Source: Alopecurus myosuroides (lineage: Eukaryota > Streptophyta > Magnoliopsida > Poales > Poaceae). From it: a stretch of DNA of 64,000 nucleotides. Positions 10,678 through 20,977 of this stretch are shown one piece after another; position 1 is the stretch's first letter; each line of letters begins with the position of its first letter. Position numbers and translations under genes: made by a program. The DNA lies in NCBI GenBank assembly GCA_028641055.1, contig CM054062.1, forward strand, positions 237,410,376-237,474,375. The letters run 5' to 3'. Under the pieces are notes generated by a model. It worked only from the letters and a program-made list of their open reading frames with translations. It ran no database searches and was not told the origin of the DNA.

Positions 10678-13674
10678 TGTCGCACCCGGACTTCTAGAGG
10701 ATACTCATCGTACGAACTGAACAGTATTTTGGTTGGATTACGGGGCTTAACGGCTCCCGCGTCCCCCTTACGGGTAGGCCAGCACTTATGTGCGACAACC
10801 AACCGTTACTGTTCACCGTCGATGTAAACTATCCCGTAGAAATCAGGATACTACCATTGACGTACTTCATACCATACACACATGGTACGTCAACGGTGTT
10901 GAACAAAAGGATAACACAACATGCCTCTAAGACACAAAAGATTGAAATAAGGTTGCAAATGGCCTTCACTAAGGCAGAAATAGCAAATACAATCATCCAG
11001 AGGACACATGTCCCAACATAACATTCATTACATCAGCGGAAGCAATCAAAGGTGTCTGGGTACAGACAAATCCAACAGGCTTAAGAAGCCGGAGAAAATA
11101 AAGAAGACGAAGCCCATCCACGTAGGTCCTGGATCCAGCCCTGGTCCAGCTATCTACTCGTCTGCAGTCTCGTCAAACTCCACGAAGTAGCCATCCTGGT
11201 GGTCATCGTAGCCGTAGTCGTAGTCTGCGTAAACCACAGCCCCAAAGGGGTCAGTACAACAACGTACTGGCAAGCAAGACTCACAGTTCACCAAAGTGTA
11301 TCCCGTCAACACCAAGCACCGATGCCTTGGGATCAACGGAAGAAAAGGGTATGAAAGATGCTGCAACTGGCTGCACTAACCATCTACAGAACATACTACA
11401 ACTTCCGGTGTATCAGAAAGAGATAAGATATCGTATCGTAACCAACTATAACTAACCACCAATCAAACCCATCCTGGATCTCGCCCCTTATCCAAAGAAG
11501 CAATCGGAGGAAAACTCACACAGTTGGATTAATGATGGATCAAGTTGTTGTGTCAATAAGCCTATTACTAGTCAAGTTATCATTAGTTAGGTGTAAGTTG
11601 TTCTGAGTACTTGTTAGCCAGTACTTTCACCAAGTCAACCATAACCGCGGAAAACACGGCTTCTCGAGAAGATTTATCCCTGCAGGGGTGCACCAATTTG
11701 GCCGTACACGTAAGAATAACCCGCCAGAGGGGAAGGCCTTTCCCACCAAGCGGGGCACTCAACACAACTCAACTCTTCTTCGCATCAAGCCCAAAGCACC
11801 ACGTGCTGTGCGTGCGCGGCTAATCGAGCCCCCCGAAGAAAAGGAGGACCCTCATAGCACTGGAAGACCACGCCGCCCTAAATGCCGACTACAAAAGTTC
11901 CACCCTAGCCTCGGGTTCGTACCTGCATATGCGTGCATCAAATGGAAAGCCCGAACTAAGTGTGGTGATTTGGACGAGATGCGAATCGAATCAAATTGAG
12001 GGGGGCGCCCATACACGCTTCCCACATGCGGATAGTGCGCTCATCATGGATCAGTAGACAAGACCCTTTTCCTATTAGGGTCGACACTAGCAGGCCTCAA
12101 AACCACGCCGGGCCTCCTGCCGGTGCCTTATCAGCAAATTATTATTACCTCAAATTAACAGGTGTTGTTTCACATCGAGCCCCAGAATATAACAGAATAT
12201 AATAACAGAAAGTAACTGATAGCAGACTCGAGCAAAACAACCCTAAGCATGCTAGTAAGACACGGGCCCAAGCAACGAGGTTTTAGGACTGGAGGTGTGG
12301 CAATATCAGGGTTTAGGGTATCATGTGATAGGTTCGTAACAGAAGCAACGATACATAGGGCTAGCAAATATAGACAACGGAAAGTATCGGTAACCAATGT
12401 TGAAAGGAACACAATGGTTCATGTGAGTGATAACTTGCCTGCAAACCCAGTAGCCGGGTACTGAGCTAGATCCTCAGAAGGGGTGTCGTAAAGGTCGTCG
12501 GTATCAACGTCGTCGTCTATCCGAGAAGAAGCAAACAAACAAGGCAGAAATATAAACAATCATTCTCATGGCATAGTGCACAATCAAATATGATGCATGA
12601 CAAGTTAATAGATGCATAAAAATAAACTAATTGATATGATAACACATTTTGAATGGACACATATGCAACTTTGAGTTGCATATGAAAAGCCCATGGATTT
12701 TGGTTAGATTATTTGTTTTCCAGCTAATCAACAGGTGCTAGTGGTTTAGTATGATGCATGCAAAAGGAAAACAGCAAAATAACAACATTAGGATCAAGTT
12801 AAAATAGGGTGTAGCAATTTAGAATTTTATTATTAATTTAGGGAATTTTTGGGTGCCTTATAGGTGACACACAAGTATTTGTTGTTTTCAACCATTTAAA
12901 TTGCTCAAAACAAATAACAAAGTTTATATTTGAAAAGAACATCAAATTTTAGTTGGATTACATGTTTCAAATATTGAAATAGGAGTTAGGATTATTTAAT
13001 TATGAATTAAACAATATTAAACAAGTTTTAAATGAATTTAAAACAAGTTTGAATTTAATTGAATTTTTATTTGTTCAAACATAATTTCAAACTCACATTT
13101 GAAAAGTTCACACTTTGATGGTTTGAAAACATATTTTGCATGTTCAAACATATTTTATTTTGAGCAAGTTATGATTTTATCAAATTTAAATGAATTAAAC
13201 AAGTATTAAATTATTCAAACCATGAAGCAAAATTTATATTTGGATAGATTATTTGAAATAGCATTGAAAACATATTTTATTTGCATGATTTGGAATTATT
13301 ATGAATTACTTATGAATTTTGGCAAAATACAAATGGATGATCTGAATTTAAATTTGAATTGCAATTTGAAAATTCAAAACAGTACACAAACAGATTATTT
13401 GGAAAGGTTATGAAATTTGGACCAGGAAACATATAAACTTTTTATTTATTGGATTTACAGAATAAAAGATATTAAAGTTTGAAGTTTTTGATTCAAATCT
13501 GTTAATTAAAAAGATTTTGGAATTACATAAAATCGCGCAGAAACTTTTCTCACCGCACAGCTATCTACACACTGCCTCTGCCGCGTGGGCCAGAGGCCAG
13601 CGTGGCGCTGCGCACGCACGCGTGGCAGTGGCAGTCAATGACTGGTGGGCCTGCGCGCTGTGGAAGGAAAATAA

Positions 13675-13756
13675 CCAAAAAAAGTTGGGCGCTTGCGGAC
13701 TCGAACCCGCGCCCTCGCCTGCGCGCACAAGGGGCAGTGCCACTGCGCTGTTTCGA
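13675..13756 (-). other. tRNA-derived Pol III-like promoter relic in the Tekay LTR
   Basis: On the minus strand the sequence reads AGCGCAGTGG (10 of 11 positions of the tRNA A box including the preceding base), then about 31 bases, then GGTTCGAGTCC, a perfect match to the B box consensus GGTTCGANTCC, and ends in a run of seven T, a Pol III terminator. D- and T-arm pairing is degraded and the acceptor stem is missing on the 5' side, so it is not an intact tRNA gene. The second copy is at about 23995-24076. Origin from a tRNA or a tRNA-derived SINE is inference. Confidence 0.55.
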
Positions 13757-14291
13757 TTCGTTTGACAGATACAGGGACGGATACAGGTTAACACTTCGTT
13801 CGCCTGTTAACTGAATTTCTGACGAGCGATTTCTTCCTCGACTGACAGAACAGATGGCTCGCCGGCGGCGAGGTGACGCGTCCGTGCTCGAATTGGGTGG
13901 TGTGCAGAGAGTGGACGTGCACTGAACCGTGCGCAAGCGACAGAGGGAGAGATGGGAGATGGTGGAGCTCACCAGGAGGGGATTGAGGTGGCGGAGGTTG
14001 CTGACGACGGCGTGACAGAGGCGGCGGTGTCGTGGACGGCGTCGAGGAGGTAGACGATCTCCGGTTGCGCTCTCGTGTCCAAACCGTAGAGGAAACAGAG
14101 GCCTTTCGATTCCAGGTGGTGGGTGGCTAGGTAGGAGTGGGAGGTGGCGGCGCCATCGACGGATTCAGAGCTCCGTTCTCCGGCGAGGGTGACAGAGGAG
14201 GAAACTCGACGGGGAGGAAGCGAACGACGGCGGCGGAGAGGGAATAGGAGCCTAAGGGGGGTCTAGGGTTGGCGCGGAAGCCTAGGGCTGG

Positions 14292-14299
14292 TTTTATAG
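14292..14299 (-). promoter_or_regulatory. TATA box of the Tekay LTR (3' copy)
   Basis: Minus strand CTATAAAACC within GGGGGCCTATAAAACCAGCCC-like context, next to a GC-rich stretch. The equivalent in the 5' LTR is at about 24609-24618, which would be the promoter of the genomic transcript. Confidence 0.55.
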
Positions 14300-15143
14300 G
14301 CCCCCACGAGCTCGGATCGCCGTCGGGGAACGACTGCGTCCGCCGTGGCACCGGCCGATTGCCGCCGTACACAAGACAGATCGAGTGCACGCTTTTTGAA
14401 GCGTTAAGTGGAGGGTTAGGCGGGCTGGGCTGCGCGCGCTAGGCTTAGTTGGGCTGGGTAGCGTTAGGTGCTGCGCGCGCGGTAGGTTTTGCTCCTTTTT
14501 ATTTTTCCTTTTCTGTTTTTTTGTAGCTTTTGCTTTTGGAAGAAAAACATAGGTTTTAGTTTAGAGAAAAAATTTAGAAAAATTAGGGGAGTTTCCTTAG
14601 GCCAAAAACAAACATTTGGTAGCTTTTATTTGCAAAAATTTAAATGTTTGCTTGCTGTTTGAAATTTAAACCCAATTGAATGAAATTTTCAATATTAATT
14701 AACATTAGAAAAACAAAGCATTTTCAATAGGGTTACCCCTAAGGTTATTAGACAATTTGAATTGATTTGTTTTGGTATCAACATAATTTCAAAATGGTTC
14801 TGTTTTGGGTGCTTGGATTTGAATTTCAAATGTGTTTGGAACATAAATAATTGATTTAAAACCATCATTTTCACAAGTGATCATTATGGAAAAACATGAA
14901 ACCAAATGGTTGTTTTTATTTGTGATCTTTATTTCAAATGTTGTAACAGAGCAAGTATGAAACAATTGTTTGAATAAAGTTTAAATTTGAATTGGGAAAA
15001 CAGGGAAAAACAGATGCAAACATAAATGAAACAAATGCAACAATTAAGAAACAGATGCAACACAATGATGATATGATGCAATACTTTAAGAAACATGAAA
15101 CAAACATTCTAAGGGGATGGTTTTTCATACTTGGGATGTTACA

Positions 15144-15167
15144 AAACGCCCCCCCCCCCCTTGAAGG
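15144..15167 (-). other. Polypurine tract of the Tekay element
   Basis: Minus strand is CCTTCAA, a run of twelve G, then CGTTT, directly next to the 3' LTR. It primes plus-strand synthesis in elements of this type. The G-run length may be a sequencing or assembly uncertainty. Confidence 0.75.
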
Positions 15168-15185
15168 AATCGCGCCCCGAGATTC

Positions 15186-17650
15186 CTACTGAGAAATGAA
15201 AAGGTCCGGATATTTCTTGCGAAGATCCTCTTCGGTCTCCCACGTTGCCTCTTTATCGGAATGATGCGACCATTGCACTTTCAAGAACTTGGTGCTCTTG
15301 TTGCGAGTCTTACGCTCGGTCTCATCGAGAATACGAATAGGGTGTTCCTCATAAGAGAGATCATCTTGCAGTTCGATGGAATCATGATCAACTGCACGAT
15401 CTGGATCTTTGAAACACTTCTTGAGCTGTGACACGTGGAACACATCGTGCACCTTGGATAGCTTTTCTGGAAGTTCAAGACGATAAGCATTTTCTGCACG
15501 CCTTGAGAGAATGTTGAAAGGACCAATGTATCTTGGTGCAAGCTTTCCTTTCACACCGAAACGATGAGTGCCTCTGAGGGGAGTTACACGGAGATATGCC
15601 TTGTCACCAGGAGCATAGATCATATCCCTGTCCTTGCTGTCATAGTAGCTCTTCTGACGAGACTGAGCAATCCTGAGATTGTCAGGAATGATACGAACTT
15701 TCTCCTCGGCTTCCTTAACAATGTCAGGGCCTAAGAGTGAACGTTCACCAGCTCCAGACCAATTGATTGGACTCCTGCATCTGCGACCATACAGTGCCTC
15801 AAATGGTGCCATGCCTAGGCTTGCCTGGTAGCTGTTGTTGTAGGAGAATTCAGCATATGGAAGACACTCCTCCCATTTCATGCCAAAGGAGAGACCACAT
15901 GCTCTGAGCATATCCTCGAGAATCTGATTGACTCTTTCGACTTGCCCCTGAGACTGAGGGTGATATGCTGTGCTGAACAGAAGTTTAGTGCCCAAAGCTT
16001 CTTGAAAACTCTTCCAGAAATGAGAAGTGAAGATACTTCCACGGTCTGAGCTTATTTCCAATGGAACACCATGAAGAGGAACAATCTTTGCTGTGTAGAG
16101 CTCTGCTAACTGGCTAGCTGAGATAGTTTCCTTGACAGCAAAGAAATGAGCTACTTTAGTGAGACGATCAATAACAACGAAGATTGCATCGTTGCCCTTT
16201 TTGGACTTTGGAAACCCAGTAACGAAGTCCATTTCAATCATGTCCCACTTCCACTCAGGAATTTTTAGAGGTTGGAGTAGACCTGCTGTTTTCTGATGGA
16301 CTGCCTTAACACGTTGACAAACGTCGCATTCAGAAACGTATTGAGCAATTTCACGTTTCATGCCAGGCCACCAATACAGAGTCTTAAGATCCTGGTACAT
16401 CTTTGTACTTCCAGGGTGAATGGAGAGAGGAGTTTCATGAGCCTCCTTGAGAATGATATCTTTGAGACTTTGAACTTGAGGAACTGCAATGCGTCCTTCA
16501 AAGAACACAGTTCCTTTATCATCAACTGAGAAGGACTTGAATTTCTCCTTGCCTTCCTTGATGTGCTCAACCATCTTCTTTATTTCAGTATCACGAAGTT
16601 GTTCAGAACGAATCTTGTCCTCGAGAGTTGGACTGGCTGTCAAGCTAGCAAGGTAGCCTTGAGGAACAAGACCAAGGTTCAGCTTCTGGAATTCTTCATG
16701 AAGTGGAGGTTGGCTTTCCATGATCATGAGATTATTGCAATAGGACTTGCGACTGAGGGCATCGGCCATAACATTAGCCTTGCCTGGAGTGTAAGAAATG
16801 GTGAGATCAAAGTCTTTAATCTTCTCAATCCATCTCCTTTGCCTGAGGTTTAGATCTGGTTGAGTGAAGATGTATTTCAGACTCTTGTGATCGGAAAAGA
16901 TTTCAGTTTTGTTACCCAACAAGTATTGTCTCCATTTCTTGAGGGCAAACACAACTGCTGCTAGTTCAAGATCATGTGTGGGATAGTTTTGCTCATGTGG
17001 GTTCAACTGACGTGAAGCATAAGCCACAACTTGACGTTCTTGCATAAGAACTGCACCTAGACCTTGGAGAGATGCATCACAGAATATCTGGAAAGGTTTG
17101 GTAGTATCTGGGCCAACCAGAACTGGGGTGGAAGTGAGTTTAGTCTTCAGGAGATTGAAACTCTCATCACACTGTGGAGTCCAAATGAACTTCTTGTCCT
17201 TCTTGGTGAGATCAGTGAGAGGTTTTGCAATCTTGGAAAAGTTTTGGACGAAACGACGGCAATAGCTAGCCAAGCCAAGAAAACTTCTGACTTGCTTCAC
17301 CGTCTTAGGGGGTTTCCAATCAACAATTGCCTTAACCTTTTCCGGGTCAATGGCTATGCCTTTGGCAGAGATGATATGACCAAGATATGCAACTTCTGGA
17401 ATCCAGAACTCACATTTGGAGAACTTGGCATATAGACGATGCTCGCAAAGTTTCATGAGAGTGAGACAAAGGTGTTCTCCATGCTCTTCCTCGGATTTTG
17501 AGTAGACTAGAATATCATCAAGATATACCACAACAAACTTGTCGAGGTATTCATGGAACACAGAATTCATGAGTCTTGAGAAGGTTGCCGGTGCATTGGT
17601 GAGACCAAAGGACATGACGGTGTATTCATATAGACCGTACCGAGTGGTGA
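15186..17650 (-). CDS. Tekay pol, C-terminal part: RT, RNase H, integrase, chromodomain
   Basis: The open frame of 809 codons starts inside RT just after a 1-base deletion. Visible in order: RT with [16 protein letters not shown] and the catalytic YLDDILVYS; RNase H with [16 protein letters not shown] and DALSRK; the integrase zinc-binding part ([20 protein letters not shown]...CDVCQR); the integrase core with [24 protein letters not shown] and [15 protein letters not shown]; and a C-terminal chromodomain ([20 protein letters not shown]). Chromodomains in this lineage bind methylated histone H3 and direct integration into heterochromatin. The frame continues upstream into 17567-19576 except for the deletion near 17650. 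Confidence 0.93.
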
Positions 17651-19576
17651 GGCTGTTTTTGGAATATCTTCCTTCCTGATCTTTATCTGATGGTAACCCA
17701 TCCTCAAGTCCAACTTTGAGAATATTGAGGCTCCAGCAAGTTGATCAAAAAGATCATCGATACGAGGAATTGGGTACTTGTTCTTGATTGTTTTCTCGTT
17801 GAGAGGACGATAGTCAACCACGAGTCTTTTTGTTTGATCCTTCTTGGCAACAAACAGAGTTGGGCAACCCCAAGCGGAGGAACTAGGCTGTATGTAACCT
17901 TTCTCCATGTACATATCGGTTTGCTCCTTCAACAATTTCAGTTCAGGAGGAGCTATCTTGTATGGATGTTTAGAGATTGGTGCAGTACCTGGTTCAAGCT
18001 CGATCACGAACTCAACTGCTCTGTCCGGAGGCATCCCTGGCAGCTCTTCTGGAAAGACGTCAGGGAATTCACAAACCACCGGAACATTTTCAAGCAGAGG
18101 TAGAGGTTTAGCATCCAAAGTGTACAGCTGAACAAAACTTGATTCACTTGGAGAATAGACTATCTGGCCGGAAGGGTGGAACAGAGTTATTGATTTCTTA
18201 GCACAATCAATCGTAGCTTTATTTGCCTTCAACCAATCCATGCCAAGTATGACATCAATGTCAGAATTGCCAAGCAGAATGAGGGAAGCAAGGAATATGT
18301 GACCTCCAATCAAGATCTGATTCTCATGACTGATCTTGGAAGTTTGCATAGTTGCTCCAGGGGAGTTTACTACTAGCGGGGAACCCAAACCAACAAAAGG
18401 TAGTTTAACTGCTGTTGCAAAGATCTTTGACACGAACGAATGCGATGCTCCGGTATCAAACAACACTTTAGCTGGGTTAGAGTTTACGGGGAATGTACCG
18501 AGAACGACGTCAGCAGCTTCCTCAGCTTTGTCGGCCTTGATATGATTCACCCTCGCGGTCCTCCCGACAGGCTTGTTGTTGGAGTTGAAGGCTTTAGCCG
18601 GGGGAGCACGAACCATTGCCTGGTTGGTGTTGGGGCGAGGAGGTGGTGGAGGTAGCTGCCTCTGAGTGCACTTATCAGCGTAGTGCCCAGTCTCCTTGCA
18701 CTTGAAGCAAGTGACGACACGAGGAGGACCTGGCCTTGGCTGCCCCATTGGAAACCTCTGACCCTGCATCTGAGATGGGTTGGGTGGGCGGGGACCAAAG
18801 CCTGGAGAAGCTTGGGCATTTGGATCCCTAGTGACAGCACTGTTTGGCACCCAGATGCGGCGCTTCTGCGGAGGGGTGGTCATGTTGGAGGAGGAACCAC
18901 CCTCACGCGAGTGCTTGCGCGACTCTTCGAACGCCTTGCGCCCATTCTCCTCATTGAGCGCGGTGTTCACGAGCTCCACGAAGTCCTTGCACTTGATGTT
19001 GGTGAGAGCGTACTTCAGTTCCGGGTTAAAACCTCGGCGGAACCTTGCCATCTTCTTGGCTTCAGTGGACACCTCGTCACCGGCGTATCAAGCGAGACGA
19101 TTGAACTCGTTCTGGTAGCCGAGGACGTCCAGCTTGCCCTGTTTGAGAGAGCAGAATTCCTCACGCATCCTTTCCATGAGACCATCTGGGATGTGGTGCT
19201 TCAGGAAGGCATCCTTGAAACATCCCCAGGTGATAGGATAGCCAGCTCTCATGGTCTGGTAGTTCTCCCACCAGGTAGCTGCCTGACCCTTCAGTAGGTA
19301 GGTGGCATACTTGACCTTATCTTCCTCAGCAACATGAGCAATCTCCAGAGCCCTGTTCATCTCCTTGATCCAGTCATCAGCATCCAGAGGCTCACGTGTT
19401 GCCACGAAAGCTCTCGGCCCCATGCTCAGAAACTCCTTGATGCTGACTCGCGGAGCATTCTGGTTGTTGTGCTGGTTAGCCTGGATCTGGGCCATCTGAG
19501 CCACGACCTGAGTCATCTGAGTCAACAGCTCCGTGAGCGGAGGTGGTTCAGGCGGGGAGTTCCTGGTTGGAGGCAT
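17651..19576 (-). pseudogene. Tekay gag, protease and N-terminal RT (one stop, ends in a frameshift)
   Basis: Starts with ATG at 19576 (MPPTRNSPPEPPPL), directly after a 3' splice-like site. It contains the gag capsid domain, an in-frame TGA near 19087-19089 (an expected arginine CGA, so a C-to-T change at a CpG), the zinc knuckle [14 protein letters not shown] (about 18665-18710), the protease [12 protein letters not shown] (about 18420-18455), and the first RT blocks ([25 protein letters not shown]). A single missing base near 17650 shifts the frame before the RT catalytic motif. Both lesions look recent; the element is otherwise intact and could be mobilised in trans. Confidence 0.9.
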
Positions 19577-19786
19577 CCTGAACAGAAATGCATTTTAGCA
19601 CAATAACAGCAAAGGATAGACTTGGTAACCGAAAGATAGATTATTCCGACGCATGAATAGATAACCAACAGGTACATCATCACATGTTCCAACACAACAG
19701 AATATCCAACACACCATTACATGGTTCGAATGCCACAGGATAACTAAACATAGCTAGGAACGGATACATCAGTACTCCCATGCTCA

Positions 19787-20602
19787 TCACGCAGGACGGC
19801 GGTGAGTAGTACGACGAGAGATACGGTGCGGAGGAATCCCACGGAAGTAGGTATGACGACGATCCACGTAGAGCGGGACTGCTCTGAGAGCAACTCTCGG
19901 TGTGGTGAAGTAGAAAGCGTCGTCTCCCTGTGCTCCATAGCGGGGAATCCCTGTGTAACCAGCTCCGAGGTCGAGAAGTGGCCCTCTGATCGGCTCGTAA
20001 CCTCCAGCATCTGGCAACGGAAGACCAGCTGGCTGAGTGAAACGTGCAAAGCGCTCGTCTCGAACGAAGTCTGTGGTGTACGTCGCCAGACGAGTGAGAG
20101 CAAGGTGGAGCTGCTCCCTGACTGAGGCTAACTCCTGAGAAAGTGTGGAAGCAACTGCGTCACTGTGCCTCACGAACTGAGCAGTGGTGTGCAGCCTGGA
20201 GCTATCAGACTCGTAGGTATCCAGGTTGCCATGGAGAGTGAAGTGAACTCCCGCCGACGTGATGTAACCACGGGGGATGTGACGATAGATAGAATCGTCA
20301 AACCCCCAGTAGTCAGCACGGAGGACGGTGAGACTCACGTAAGCTGCCTGCTGCACGGCCATATCCACTGTGGAACCTACTGCCTCGTAGCGGTGGACAA
20401 CGCTCCTGCCATCATCCGACAGAATGTAGACGATAGCCTGGTAGTAGGTCTGGTCAAACTCTCGCTGCTGCTCGTAGACCTGGTACTCTGGTGCCCAATG
20501 GAACCCCAGATAGGTAACCATGTCTCTCAGCATCTCCGGATAACCGGCGGTGCTCTCACAGCGAGTCATCCGAACCACCTGCGGGTAGAACCTGAGATCC
20601 AT
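19787..20602 (-). CDS. Extra ORF upstream of gag in the Tekay element, unknown function
   Basis: A 271-residue ORF between primer site and gag, beginning MDLRFYPQVV at 20602 directly after a consensus 3' splice site (CTGCAG). The reading frame is also open further upstream (to 20719), but that part would be intron by the proposed splice. Residues about 20-95 (PEMLRDMVTYLGF... APEYQVY... TYYQAIVYIL... AVQQAAYVSLTVLR) follow a helix-strand-strand-strand-helix pattern that resembles a double-stranded RNA-binding domain, but key basic residues at the start of the last helix are absent, so this is only a hypothesis. The C-terminal part is rich in R, P, G and Y. It is not gag, protease or envelope by any motif I recognise. 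It has no stops, unlike gag-pol. Confidence 0.6.
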   Translation of the reverse strand: MDLRFYPQVVRMTRCESTAGYPEMLRDMVTYLGFHWAPEYQVYEQQREFDQTYYQAIVYILSDDGRSVVHRYEAVGSTVDMAVQQAAYVSLTVLRADYWGFDDSIYRHIPRGYITSAGVHFTLHGNLDTYESDSSRLHTTAQFVRHSDAVASTLSQELASVREQLHLALTRLATYTTDFVRDERFARFTQPAGLPLPDAGGYEPIRGPLLDLGAGYTGIPRYGAQGDDAFYFTTPRVALRAVPLYVDRRHTYFRGIPPHRISRRTTHRRPA

Positions 20603-20827
20603 CTGCAGATGATTTGGGAGGTTTTGATTAGACTCCGGTAGAAGAAATGAAGTGGAAAACAACAGCAAGGTTTCAACGGACGAAAGGTTCTTTAGAAGAA
20701 CAGGATATCGGAGCAACATAGGGAAAACGAGACCAAAAGTCCAGAGGTACTACGGAGAACCCAAAACACGTGAAATCCTAACTTGAAAGTTTAGGTGAGA
20801 ACAGAAAACAACGTTGCACTTCCTTAC
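20603..20827 (-). other. Probable leader intron of the Tekay element
   Basis: Donor CTG|GTAAGG at 20828/20827 and acceptor CTGCAG|ATGG at 20603/20602, 225 nt. A pyrimidine-rich stretch precedes the donor rather than the acceptor. The same donor could join the acceptor TGTTCAG|G at 19578, one base before the gag ATG. Splicing is inferred from sequence only. Confidence 0.45.
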
Positions 20828-20962
20828 CAGAAAAGGGTGGGTGGGTGGGGAAAGAAGAAAAATGGCAGAATTCCTACTCTCACGTTTCATTTTTCCTATA
20901 TAGCTACAAAATAGTTTCTAGACTCAACTGCGACCAGTAAAAAGGGATCCTACGGGCAGACA

Positions 20963-20975
20963 GGCTCTGATACCA
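20963..20975 (-). other. Primer-binding site (tRNA-iMet) of the Tekay element
   Basis: Minus TGGTATCAGAGCC, complementary to the initiator tRNA-Met 3' end, two bases inside the 5' LTR. Confidence 0.9.
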
Positions 20976-20977
20976 TT

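Larger units (their letters stand above)
10678..15143 (-). repeat. 3' LTR of the Tekay element
   Basis: A 4466-bp LTR matching 20978-25461. In element orientation it begins TGTAACATCCC at 15143 and ends GGGTGCGACA at 10678. It contains a TATA box at 14292-14299, leaving about 3.6 kb of R/U5, and a tRNA-derived sequence at 13675-13756. AT-rich blocks at 12600-13540 and 14500-15120 flank a CpG-rich core at 13550-14470. Small ORFs in it (for example 10788-11021, 11611-11823, 13565-13972) occur identically in both LTRs and show no coding signature. Confidence 0.93.

Noticed and set aside
13675..13756. Intact tRNA gene
   Set aside because: Box A/B and terminator are present, but the acceptor stem is absent and the D and T stems are only partly paired.
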